Origin: Methanobacteriota archaeon
GTDB taxonomy: Archaea; Thermoplasmatota; Poseidoniia; Poseidoniales; Thalassarchaeaceae
DNA length: 36,983 nucleotides
NCBI GenBank assembly: GCA_002708695.1
Contig: PAOZ01000037.1
Span: forward strand, 1 to 36,983
Direction: 5' to 3'
The notes below the pieces were generated by a model. That model saw only the letters and a program-made list of their open reading frames with translations. It did not search any database and had not been told where the DNA came from. This document shows positions 10,481 through 18,980 of this stretch, piece after piece. The position numbers and the translations under genes are program-made. The first letter of the stretch is position 1, and every line of letters begins with the position of its first letter.

Positions 10481-10517
10481 TTTCTTCCTTTTCTATCCCT
10501 ATGGTTTTGCGCACTTC

Positions 10518-10525
10518 TTTATATA
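10518..10525 (+). promoter_or_regulatory. TATA box of the tbp gene
   Basis: TTTATATA centred about 26-27 nt upstream of the ATG at 10548. This is the classic archaeal TATA-to-TSS distance, so the mRNA may be leaderless. Confidence 0.55.
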
Positions 10526-10547
10526 CCCTTGATAAATCCCCGTTTAT

Positions 10548-11291
10548 ATGAGCGACGAAGATCGATTGGTAGTAGTGAATGTTGTAGCGAGTACTCGAGT
10601 GGCAGAAGAATTAGATTTGCCAGAGATTGCTATTGAATTAAATTGCGAATATGAGCCAGAACAGTTTCCTGGTGTAGTATATCGTGTAACTGACCCCCGT
10701 TTAGCAATTCTAATGTTTAGGTCCGGTCGTGCTGTTTGCACAGGCGGAAAAAATGAACAAAATATCCACACTGGAATTGAGAGAATGATTGCTGATTTAA
10801 GAGCAGCAGATATTGAAACATGGGATCTGAAAGATGTGAAAATTGAGGTCCAAAATATGGTTGCAACTTATGCTTTGCATTACCCAGAAGATTATGACGG
10901 TATTTCGAAGGATGTAGATCAACGAATGAAGATAGTAAAGGACCCAGGTCATAAAAATTCAAACAGTGGCGGATGGAGAGCTCCTACTGAAGAAGAAGTG
11001 GCTATGCCAGAAGAAGACAGCCCTCTTACTACTCTCCCAGTAGGCGAGCCGTTAGCAGGACTTCCTCGTCATTTGAATCTTAATCACTTGACTTTCCACT
11101 TGCCTTTCGATAAGGTAGAGTATGAACCAGAACAATTCCCTGGTTTAATTTATCGAATTGATTATCCAAAGGTAGTTTGTTTGATTTTTGGTAGCGGTAA
11201 AATGGTTATTACTGGGGCTCGTCACAAGGACGAGATTCTAGAAGCTATTGAATTCATCAAGGATGAATTAGCAGATTTACTCTACGAATAA
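10548..11291 (+). CDS. tbp: TATA-box binding protein with an enlarged inter-repeat region
   Basis: Two imperfect TBP repeats, each with EYEPEQFPG..YR: VVNVVASTRVAEELDLPEIAIELNCEYEPEQFPGVVYR and HLNLNHLTFHLPFDKVEYEPEQFPGLIYR. Also IEVQNMVATY. Confidence 0.93.
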   Translation: MSDEDRLVVVNVVASTRVAEELDLPEIAIELNCEYEPEQFPGVVYRVTDPRLAILMFRSGRAVCTGGKNEQNIHTGIERMIADLRAADIETWDLKDVKIEVQNMVATYALHYPEDYDGISKDVDQRMKIVKDPGHKNSNSGGWRAPTEEEVAMPEEDSPLTTLPVGEPLAGLPRHLNLNHLTFHLPFDKVEYEPEQFPGLIYRIDYPKVVCLIFGSGKMVITGARHKDEILEAIEFIKDELADLLYE

Positions 11292-11340
11292 ATTTGTTTG
11301 CAAGCGATTGGTTGATACACAGCCGAATGGCTGTGGGTGC

Positions 11341-14300
11341 ATGGTGGCTTCAACAGGCATGTCGTCTCGAAGGGCGGCGCTGTCAATTGTTTTGATTTTT
11401 CTTCTTTCTACTCAATTGGTATTTTTACAATCAATAGAACCTCTTGAAGAAGAAGAATCATCATTCAAAGTGATGGGTGTCAGGTCTTCACAAGGATCGG
11501 TGGATGTTCCAGAATGGGCTGTTGGCGATGTATGGACATATGATGCATTTTTCGATGTTGAAGATTTGATTGCTTCTGGGGCTCCAGGCTCAAGTATAGG
11601 TGTACTTCGTGGTACACTAACAAAAGAAGTAGTTGAAACGACAATCATGATGATTGAAAATCAATCTACTATCGTTTACGTCGTTGAATCTTCAGGGACA
11701 TTTCAGAAAAATGGAATTACTTTAGTTGCTCAAGGCACTTCAATTAATGCTGATTTGAGAGTTAGTTACGACTCTGATGAACTTATTAGAGCATCAGATC
11801 TCGGTCAAATCTCTTACTCTCAAGAATTAGATGTAGATTTGAATAACATTCCATTTCCTGCTAGCCTTCTTTTGGGTAGTTCTCTCGCTCTCGCAGACAT
11901 CTCAATAGGAACTCAATACTCTCCTCCCAAGGAATATTACGATTTTCCAATGGCAGTTGGGGAGTATTGGAATACATCTGTAACAACTGGAACAACATGG
12001 TCTGGTTCTGTTTATCAAAATCTTTTCGAGTTGCCAGAAGATTCTGAGGAACCAAGTGAAGAATCTCATGGAATCACCGCTGTAGGTAATCCAGGGGTTA
12101 GTTATCCTGGATGTGCTACTTCTCTAAATGCTACTTCGTTTAATTCAACAGGCGCAGTTACTGGTTTTCGATGGTACTGTCCTGCAGCAAAAGGTGAAGC
12201 ATGGTGGCATCAAGAGTTAGATTTAGGTTTACAAATTGACTTCAAATTGTTGACATATACTCCTGCTTCTAGAGATCCTGTTATTTCTGTAGAAACAGCG
12301 TTTCCTGCTTGGCCGCTAAATACGAATATGGGTGCTTGGGTGAATTTAACAGATCCTTCAACTGGTTCTCCATTAGGTAATCAAGCAGTTCAATTTAGAT
12401 ATGAATCCACAGGGGATTATCGTTCACTTTCTACTGCCACTAACGGTAGTGCATATGTTGAATTTGATACAGGTGCTTGGCCCGATCCTTCTCCTACAAC
12501 ATATGACTATGCCAGTCATGGAGTGATAGGTTGGGATTCATCTAGCAAGTCTGTAGGAGTCACAACCATGGTCTTAGATGAAAATTTAGTAGAAGTAGAT
12601 CTTGTCACCTTGGCATCTGGCGTATCAGTTTCTAGAACGAGAGGGGACGTAACTGAACAATTGAATGCCATTACTGGTTTTAACTCAATTCCAAATGATG
12701 TTTTGGAATTTTCAATTCCTGTTCGTAATCTAGGAATTCTTTCAGCCCCTTCTTCTGAAATTGAAATTACTTCGCCAGATGGTAGTTCCTCTAGAGTTAA
12801 CATCCCTAGTTTGCCAGCGTTAAGTGAGGTTCGAGTAGATGTTCAGTGGACCGTTCCTGAAGGTCAGGCAATTGGCGATACGACTCTTCAATTTGAGGTA
12901 GATCCAGATTCATTGGTTGTTGCTGATGCTAATAGGAGTAATAATGCGGATTCGTTCAATATTTTTGTTGGACGTTTACCTGTTGCGGATTTAGCACAAA
13001 TGAATAGTTTTTACACTTTTACAACAGTAATGTTGGACGCAACCTCTTCAAATGATCCAGATGGTTATTCGGATATTTATTGCTATTTCATGATTGAAGA
13101 TCCACTTGCTATTGATGATAATGATGGGGACCCTACTGATGGTTTCATTGAGAGGGTAATCTCCACAAATTCCACAGATGATTGTGTAGTAGAATGGTCT
13201 TGGGATGATGATGGACAATATTTGATTGAATTGAGAATCGTTGATGATGAAGGTGATATGACTATGATGAATATGACAGTTGAGGTTCTCAATCGTGCTC
13301 CAGAAGTTGTTGTTGCATCTGATAGATCTAGTGTACCAGTAATGGACCCGATTACCTTCAATGTCTTCCAACATAGTGATGTAGATACAATTACTCCAGA
13401 AGCACCTGTAGATTTCCTTTGGGAGGCTGATTGTGAGCAGGGTAGAGTTACACAACTTTGTACAGTTACTCCTATGGTTGAAGGCATATACACTATGAGA
13501 GCAAGTGTAACAGATGACGATGGAGCCGTAACATCGAGTAGCCATAGTATCAATGTTACAAATATCGCACCTTGGAATGCTTCGCTATCGGCTGCCCACG
13601 AAAATGGGACTCCGATTAATATGGATTCACAAATGGTTTGGCATGTTCTAGAGGATCAACCAATAGTATTCTCGGGTTCAGCTGAAGATTCATCAAATGA
13701 TATTCCTTCACTAAGTTACGAATGGTGGCCAGATGTAGATGCTGATCCCTCTAATTCTACAATAGATAATGAAGCAGGTTCATCCTCTTCCCTGACTCAT
13801 TCGTATGAAACTCATGGAATGCATGTAATTTCTATGCAAGCAACAGATAATGACGGTCTTCGAACAAGTGTTGCTAGTGGTTGGTTGATGGTACAAAATG
13901 TTCCTCCTACAATTGACCCATTTCCTACATTACTTCCAATAGCGGAAGATCAGGTGCTGAATGTGGTAGGTTCTTTCCAAGATACTCCTTCTGATCTTGA
14001 TGCACTTCACTCTTGTTGGGATATTAATCCTGCATTTAATACAGATTCTACAGGTTCTGCTGAAGACGATTGTGATGTTGAAGGGGCTACGTTAGCATAT
14101 TCATGGCCTGATGCAGCCACTGCTCCTTCACAAATTGTATTTCATGTTACAGATGATGATGGCGAGAGGGCGGTTGAGATGCTCAATATCACTATCAAAA
14201 ATATACGTCCTAAGGGTGCAATCAATGTAACAGAAGGCCCATATGAAGTAGGGCAAGATATTGTATTCTCTGGTGAAGGAACTACTGATTCTAGCCAAGA

Positions 14301-15039
14301 TTTCCCCGCTTTGTCATATTATTGGGATTTCAACACTGCAGTAGATTGGGATGAAGATGGAAATACCGCAAATGATATTCAAAAGCAAGGGTTTACAGTT
14401 ACTCATCAATTTAGTGAACCGGGCATTTACGTTGTTCGTTTGATTGTAGGAGACGAATCTGAAGAAGACACAGTAGATGTTCAAATTGAAGTCATAGATA
14501 CTAGTTTTTTGGGCATGAATATTGGTTTTGGAGAAGCGGGTGCAGCAACCGTTGCGATATTGATTCTCACTGTAATTTTCCTTTTACTTCTAGTTGGAAT
14601 TGGTTTCACGAGACGAGGACGTCGTGCTGAATTTGATGCATATGGGGTAGGTAGTTCTATCCATTCGATGGGTGGTGCCCAACCGTCTATGCCAAATGCT
14701 CCACCACCTACCTACGCTTTTGGCGAAGAAATTGGTGGCGCACCTCCAGTTCCTACAGAAGGGCTTCCTGCTGGGTGGACTATGGAACAATGGAATCATT
14801 ATGGTCAACAATGGTTGGATACTCAACAAACATCCCCTGCCCCTATAATGACTCAGACTCCTGATCCAGAGCCTACTTATGTTGCACCTGAATCTACTTA
14901 TGCTGCACCTGATCCTACTTATGCTGCCTCTATTGAATCTGTATCTCAACCATTGGAGTCCCTTTCTGAAGAATCTCCAAAGTCACGCGGATTATCTGAG
15001 CCTCTTCCTTCTACAGATATTTTAGATTTTGATTTGTGA
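11341..15039 (+). CDS. Large surface protein with PKD-like repeats, C-terminal TM helix and cytoplasmic tail
   Basis: Signal sequence RRAALSIVLIFLLSTQLVFLQS. Several PKD-like units (e.g. WSWDDDGQYLIELRIVDDEGDMTMMNMTVEVLNRAPEV). TM AATVAILILTVIFLLLLVGIGF followed by RRGRR. The ORF track extends to a TTG at 11308. Confidence 0.8.
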   Translation: MVASTGMSSRRAALSIVLIFLLSTQLVFLQSIEPLEEEESSFKVMGVRSSQGSVDVPEWAVGDVWTYDAFFDVEDLIASGAPGSSIGVLRGTLTKEVVETTIMMIENQSTIVYVVESSGTFQKNGITLVAQGTSINADLRVSYDSDELIRASDLGQISYSQELDVDLNNIPFPASLLLGSSLALADISIGTQYSPPKEYYDFPMAVGEYWNTSVTTGTTWSGSVYQNLFELPEDSEEPSEESHGITAVGNPGVSYPGCATSLNATSFNSTGAVTGFRWYCPAAKGEAWWHQELDLGLQIDFKLLTYTPASRDPVISVETAFPAWPLNTNMGAWVNLTDPSTGSPLGNQAVQFRYESTGDYRSLSTATNGSAYVEFDTGAWPDPSPTTYDYASHGVIGWDSSSKSVGVTTMVLDENLVEVDLVTLASGVSVSRTRGDVTEQLNAITGFNSIPNDVLEFSIPVRNLGILSAPSSEIEITSPDGSSSRVNIPSLPALSEVRVDVQWTVPEGQAIGDTTLQFEVDPDSLVVADANRSNNADSFNIFVGRLPVADLAQMNSFYTFTTVMLDATSSNDPDGYSDIYCYFMIEDPLAIDDNDGDPTDGFIERVISTNSTDDCVVEWSWDDDGQYLIELRIVDDEGDMTMMNMTVEVLNRAPEVVVASDRSSVPVMDPITFNVFQHSDVDTITPEAPVDFLWEADCEQGRVTQLCTVTPMVEGIYTMRASVTDDDGAVTSSSHSINVTNIAPWNASLSAAHENGTPINMDSQMVWHVLEDQPIVFSGSAEDSSNDIPSLSYEWWPDVDADPSNSTIDNEAGSSSSLTHSYETHGMHVISMQATDNDGLRTSVASGWLMVQNVPPTIDPFPTLLPIAEDQVLNVVGSFQDTPSDLDALHSCWDINPAFNTDSTGSAEDDCDVEGATLAYSWPDAATAPSQIVFHVTDDDGERAVEMLNITIKNIRPKGAINVTEGPYEVGQDIVFSGEGTTDSSQDFPALSYYWDFNTAVDWDEDGNTANDIQKQGFTVTHQFSEPGIYVVRLIVGDESEEDTVDVQIEVIDTSFLGMNIGFGEAGAATVAILILTVIFLLLLVGIGFTRRGRRAEFDAYGVGSSIHSMGGAQPSMPNAPPPTYAFGEEIGGAPPVPTEGLPAGWTMEQWNHYGQQWLDTQQTSPAPIMTQTPDPEPTYVAPESTYAAPDPTYAASIESVSQPLESLSEESPKSRGLSEPLPSTDILDFDL
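14872..14932 (+). repeat. Imperfect 21-bp tandem repeat encoding PTYVAPE-STYAAPD-PTYAAS
   Basis: Three consecutive CCTACTTATG(T/C)TGCACCTGA(A/T)-like units in the cytoplasmic tail coding region. Confidence 0.75.
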
Positions 15040-15043
15040 TAGT

Positions 15044-15517
15044 ATGGTAGATATTTTCAGACTACTAGGTCTTCCTTCTCCCACATCTTCTAGTGTGGAT
15101 AAAGAGAAAGATAGTCCTCGGGCATCTTCTACTTCGTTTTCATCGGCGCCGATTCTTTCTTCAAATTCATCAGACTTCATGGATTTGTCTTCCATTGAAT
15201 GGGCAAGAAAAGCAGGCCCTCTTTCTCCTGAACGCTATTTGAGATATATTCAACCCGATGATCGTCACATCATCCCTCATTCTGAAATTTCAGACTGTCT
15301 TAAAGAAGGAGATGTAGTAATTGTTGATTTACGTAGATTAGCACACATGGAGGCACAAAAGAGTGCCTGTCGGCGTAGAATTCAGGAAGTTGCTCGTGAT
15401 TTATCCATCCATGCCTTTGTTCTAGATGCGTCTGAAGATTTGATTTTAGTACCAGGTGTAGGTATTTCTGTTGACGTCGATCGTCATGTTTTAGGAATAG
15501 AAACAGACCTAATCTGA
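15044..15517 (+). CDS. sepF: SepF-like cell division protein
   Basis: N-terminal short amphipathic MVDIFRLLGL, Ser-rich linker, then a SepF/DUF552-like core: RYIQPDDRH..LKEGDVVIVDLRRL...RRRIQEVARDLSIHAFVLDASEDLILVPG. Confidence 0.65.
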   Translation: MVDIFRLLGLPSPTSSSVDKEKDSPRASSTSFSSAPILSSNSSDFMDLSSIEWARKAGPLSPERYLRYIQPDDRHIIPHSEISDCLKEGDVVIVDLRRLAHMEAQKSACRRRIQEVARDLSIHAFVLDASEDLILVPGVGISVDVDRHVLGIETDLI

Positions 15518-16372
15518 ATTAATTTCATACTTCCAATTTGTTGATTGAATTCCTCCGAATATTTCATTTGATAATTGACTTAGAATTGGAATTGATTCAA
15601 TTTCTTCTATATTTGTAGAAAAGGGTTTGATTATCGTATCAACTTTTAGCACTACCAATTCTGATACCGCACCTAAAGGCAATGTATGACATTCTACCAA
15701 TGTAGTTTCAATAGCTGCAATAGCAGGTTTTGGTGCAGTAACCGTTTCGAAAATAGAAGTGACCCCTTCTATGTCTCCCCATTCTGACTCGCCTCTTGGT
15801 ATTGATTTCGAAGTAATGTTTACGATTTCTGCTGAATATGAATTTGCTGGCAGAATTGCCAGTGTTGCCTTACCAGTTTCTTTGAGATTCAGTAAGGTGT
15901 CCCTAGGCCGGCCTTCTCTGTTCGTCGAAAGACTCATTCCAATTAATGGAGGGGTGTTTGAAATTACAGATACTGAACTCATTGGAGCAAGATTAGGTAT
16001 GCCCTCGGATGATATTGTTGATACCAAAATCAATGGTCTAGGTGAGATAATTGCAGACAACCATCTTGATCTTTCAACATGATTCATTTTCTCTATATCT
16101 AAGGAATTAATTTCAGAACTAAGGTCAAATGTCACAGTGTTGTAATCATTAAACCAGTCATCTAAATCCCCTTTTGATATTTCTTCTGAGGCATAGGCTG
16201 TAAAATCACGATATGCTTCCCATCGATTAATTTCACTTTCATTTTCTCCTCTTTTTCGTTTTCTTTCTATGGAATCGTTTGCATATTCTACACATCGATT
16301 AAGAAAATCAATGACAGTATTTTTTTTATCATCATTTGTCATTAGTCTACCTCTATTCGTTTTCGATTTCAA
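15509..16372 (-). CDS. Flavin reductase-like (FMN-binding split barrel) domain protein
   Basis: SAIISPRPLILVSTISSEGIPNLAPMSSVSVISNTPPLIGMSLS and DTLLNLKETGKATLAIL resemble flavin reductase-like proteins. N-terminal extension of about 90 aa. Confidence 0.75.
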   Translation of the reverse strand: MKSKTNRGRLMTNDDKKNTVIDFLNRCVEYANDSIERKRKRGENESEINRWEAYRDFTAYASEEISKGDLDDWFNDYNTVTFDLSSEINSLDIEKMNHVERSRWLSAIISPRPLILVSTISSEGIPNLAPMSSVSVISNTPPLIGMSLSTNREGRPRDTLLNLKETGKATLAILPANSYSAEIVNITSKSIPRGESEWGDIEGVTSIFETVTAPKPAIAAIETTLVECHTLPLGAVSELVVLKVDTIIKPFSTNIEEIESIPILSQLSNEIFGGIQSTNWKYEINSD

Positions 16373-16829
16373 GAATTTTCAATAAACGACCAACATGTCC
16401 TGTTGCCTTTACTCCTTTACCGCACCATTCGATAATCCCATCTTGATTAATGATAAAAGTACTGCGAATAGCCCCCATGTACACCTTTCCATAGTTCTTT
16501 TTCTCCCCCCATGCACCATACAATTGGTGAATTTCAGTATCAGGGTCAACGATCAAATCAAAGTTCAATTTCTGTTTTTGAATAAAGCGTGAATGGCTTG
16601 CTGCTGAATCTCTCGATACTCCAACAACGGTCCAATTTTTCGAATTAAGTACAGGCATAGCGTCTCGAAAATCGCAAGCTTGAGTAGTGCATCCAGGAGT
16701 ACTATCTTTAGGATAAAAATAGAGTATTATTCCAGTTTTGTTTAGAGCATCTGACAGTTTCCACTCCGTCTCATCCTGTAGTTTTGCTGTGAAATCAGGG
16801 GCAATATCTCCAATATCTGGTCCGCTCAT
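16353..16829 (-). CDS. bcp: Peroxiredoxin, Bcp/AhpC-TSA type
   Basis: GDIAPDFTAKLQDETEWKLSD, LYFYPKDSTPGCTTQACDFRD, VVGVSRDSAASHSRFIQKQKLNFDLIVDPD and RSTFIINQDG. Confidence 0.92.
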   Translation of the reverse strand: MSGPDIGDIAPDFTAKLQDETEWKLSDALNKTGIILYFYPKDSTPGCTTQACDFRDAMPVLNSKNWTVVGVSRDSAASHSRFIQKQKLNFDLIVDPDTEIHQLYGAWGEKKNYGKVYMGAIRSTFIINQDGIIEWCGKGVKATGHVGRLLKILEIENE

Positions 16830-16867
16830 GTTACTCCCACTCCGTTGTCATAGTCAATACTATGTTT

Positions 16868-17920
16868 CTAATCTACTCTGTCTTCTGTAAATTTAATGAT
16901 TTTTATTGCGTCATCTGAAAGTTCTGAAAGGGTTCTTCTTCCATCTCGGCGTCGAATAACTAATCCTAATTCACTCATTCTTGTTACTGCAGCTACTCTT
17001 CTAAGTTGAAGAATTGAATTCGTCCAATTAAATGCAGTCCCTTCTCCATATTTTCTAGCCATTCTGGCATCTAAGCGTTCATTTCCAACTGCTCCTCCTC
17101 TCATTCCATCGATTAATGTCCTCATGATATTCCATTCTTGAGGTAGACGATGATTAATCGAATCAAGAATCAAAGTCCGTTCTAGGGGGCTAAATGGCCC
17201 CTCGTGTGCTAGATCTCGATCTATAATTGGGTTTGGGAGTTTTGCTAGATCTAATCCGTGGGGGGTTAATCGATATCCCTCTGAATCTTTAGTTGACCAT
17301 CCAATGATTTCCATTGCAGATAATTTGGTTGTTCCACCAGGCGAACCAATCATCCAGTTAACTGCTCGACTTCTTGCATCATCATCCAGATGACTAAACC
17401 CTGCAGCTAATCTTTCTCCTCTCCCTCGCCCAAATCGATTGTCCTCATTTGCTAATGTTTCTCCATTTAATCTCAACATTTGGTTCATGGCATTCCTAAA
17501 TTCTCCGTCTGGCAATGATCTTTTTGTTTCGCTGCTCATGGACCATAGTAAGCGTAATGCATGTTTCATTGGCAATAATCTGAGGAGCCCTGAGGGTAAC
17601 ATTTCATTTTCTAAGCGCCCTATGTTTGGTCCGATTACAGGATCGCCTCTGATTGATTCTAAACGAAGAAAATTCCGATTTCCAAATTCTCTTTGAGCTA
17701 AAGAATCCCCTGCTTTTGCCCTCCTGTCCCATGCTCTTTCAGCTAATCCTGAAAGTATTCCTCCTTCTGCAACTGTTGATTCTTTGTCCTGTTCAATTTT
17801 TGTTGTACTCGTATCTGCGCTTTGGATTAACCATTCTTCTAGTGTTATGCCCTTCTCTTGAGCGGCTTGAATCCAGTTGAAAAGTTGTCTATCTTTGACT
17901 GAAAGCGTCACGTCAACCAT
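16868..17920 (-). CDS. Putative DNA-binding protein: ribbon-helix-helix-like N-terminus, C-terminal winged-helix-like segment
   Basis: MVDVTLSVKDRQLFNWIQAAQEKGITLEEWLIQSA at the N-terminus. TNSILQLRRVAAVTRMSELGLVIRRRDGRRTLSELSDDAIKII at the C-terminus. The ORF track extends to 17953. Confidence 0.45.
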   Translation of the reverse strand: MVDVTLSVKDRQLFNWIQAAQEKGITLEEWLIQSADTSTTKIEQDKESTVAEGGILSGLAERAWDRRAKAGDSLAQREFGNRNFLRLESIRGDPVIGPNIGRLENEMLPSGLLRLLPMKHALRLLWSMSSETKRSLPDGEFRNAMNQMLRLNGETLANEDNRFGRGRGERLAAGFSHLDDDARSRAVNWMIGSPGGTTKLSAMEIIGWSTKDSEGYRLTPHGLDLAKLPNPIIDRDLAHEGPFSPLERTLILDSINHRLPQEWNIMRTLIDGMRGGAVGNERLDARMARKYGEGTAFNWTNSILQLRRVAAVTRMSELGLVIRRRDGRRTLSELSDDAIKIIKFTEDRVD

Positions 17921-17934
17921 GTGCTTCTCACAAT

Positions 17935-17953
17935 ATGATTCATTATGAATCAT
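17935..17953. promoter_or_regulatory. Perfect palindrome ATGATTCA-TTA-TGAATCAT, candidate operator
   Basis: 8-bp arms with a 3-bp spacer, about 15 nt upstream of the likely start (17920) of the putative DNA-binding protein. Confidence 0.45.
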
Positions 17954-17971
17954 TCTATTATAATCTATAAT

Positions 17972-18000
17972 TAATGATATAATGATTATAATGATATAAT
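17972..18000. repeat. Iteron-like TAATGATATAAT direct repeat (12 bp, twice) with a third TAATGAT between
   Basis: TAATGATATAAT at 17972-17983 and 17989-18000; TAATGATT at 17980. Confidence 0.6.
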
Positions 18001-18047
18001 AACGAATTACTGAATAATCTATTTATTGGTAATTTGATATAGAAGAT

Positions 18048-18071
18048 TTATTCAATAATAATATTGAATAA
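18048..18071 (-). terminator. Perfect 9-bp-stem hairpin TTATTCAAT-AATAAT-ATTGAATAA just after the 18087 stop codon
   Basis: Inverted repeat with a 6-nt loop in an AT-rich intergenic region, downstream of the minus-strand gene ending at 18087. Confidence 0.35.
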
Positions 18072-18086
18072 AAAATGAATTACTCA

Positions 18087-18857
18087 TTATACATCGAAGA
18101 AACAAACTTCTTGTGGCGGATCACCGCTACTGATTTGGCCTTTGAATTCTCGAGGGTTGCCATCAACGGAAACTAGGATGTTAAATTCGGTTACATCTGT
18201 AGAATCATGTTTCTCAAAGTGTTCTACAAATACTCGATATCTCCCCTTAGGGGCATCCTTCTCCCAGAATACGTTTTCAACTGGTTCTTCCGAGTTTCCA
18301 GTTTCATTCATGTCGATATCTAAACGACCTCCACAGTTGGAAATTTTATTGTCGAATGAAATTCGTTCTCCACTGGGGCAAACGACTGATAAATCCAAAT
18401 CGTTTTTGTTGAACCAAATTAGGCTTACTTGCACTTCCCCACTAGCTGCTCCTTCACGCCCCAATCTTTCTGCAAATACGTCTTCTTGTTCTGATTCGAC
18501 TTCTGTGCCAATGACCTCGTTTCCATCGAGTTCGGGGGCAGCAGGTAGTTCAACAGGTTGTGGTTCGTCATCTATTGGCGCCTCTTCCTCTTCTATTGGC
18601 GCCTCTTCCTCTTCTATTGGAGCTTCTTCTTCCTCCAAAGCTGGGCCAGGAGAGGAATTTGGCATGCTTGAACTAATTTCCACACTTCGATCTAATTGTT
18701 TTCTAGGTCGCCTTAGTCCCTTGTCAATAACTGGCGCAGGTAGTGAGGCCATTGAGGGAAGCATTGCTCTACGCGCATCGCCTCGCAGAATTCGATAGAT
18801 ACCTTGGACAGAACCTACTGTTAAAGTGGCAATGACCGCGCCGCTTACAGGGTCCAT
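18087..18857 (-). CDS. YfaP/DUF2135-like domain protein with acidic repeat linker
   Basis: C-terminal VQVSLIWFNKNDLDLSVVCPSGERISFDNK...GGRLDIDMNE...EEPVENVFWEKDAPKGRYRVFVEHF. Linker PIEEEEAPIEEEEAPIEEEEAPIDDE. Confidence 0.65.
   Translation of the reverse strand: MDPVSGAVIATLTVGSVQGIYRILRGDARRAMLPSMASLPAPVIDKGLRRPRKQLDRSVEISSSMPNSSPGPALEEEEAPIEEEEAPIEEEEAPIDDEPQPVELPAAPELDGNEVIGTEVESEQEDVFAERLGREGAASGEVQVSLIWFNKNDLDLSVVCPSGERISFDNKISNCGGRLDIDMNETGNSEEPVENVFWEKDAPKGRYRVFVEHFEKHDSTDVTEFNILVSVDGNPREFKGQISSGDPPQEVCFFDV
18571..18633 (-). repeat. 21-bp x 3 in-frame tandem repeat encoding the PIEEEEA heptad
   Basis: TCTATTGGCGCCTCTTCCTCT repeated at 18571, 18592 and (diverged) 18613. Confidence 0.85.
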
Positions 18858-18980
18858 TAGTGGGGTCAGGGAACTTTAGGTATGTCTTGGTTTCGTTTGT
18901 TTTGTTCAAATAATTTCTAGTGTAGTTTGCGGTTCCTTCATATTCCTTCGGGAACTGACAGGGCATAGCGGAGGCCATGC

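Noticed and set aside
13048-13553. Two overlapping minus-strand ORFs (165 and 156 aa) inside the PKD gene
   Set aside because: Low-complexity Ser/Thr- or Ile/Cys-rich translations antisense to a well-supported CDS; spurious.
18142-18798. 218-aa plus-strand ORF with GASSSSI repeats
   Set aside because: Antisense to the YfaP-like gene. Its Ser repeats are simply the reverse strand of the PIEEEEA tandem repeat, and it has no independent support.
18900-18980. Possible GTTCC...GGAAC stem before the 137-aa gene
   Set aside because: Only 5 bp of pairing with a long loop; not convincing as a structured RNA.
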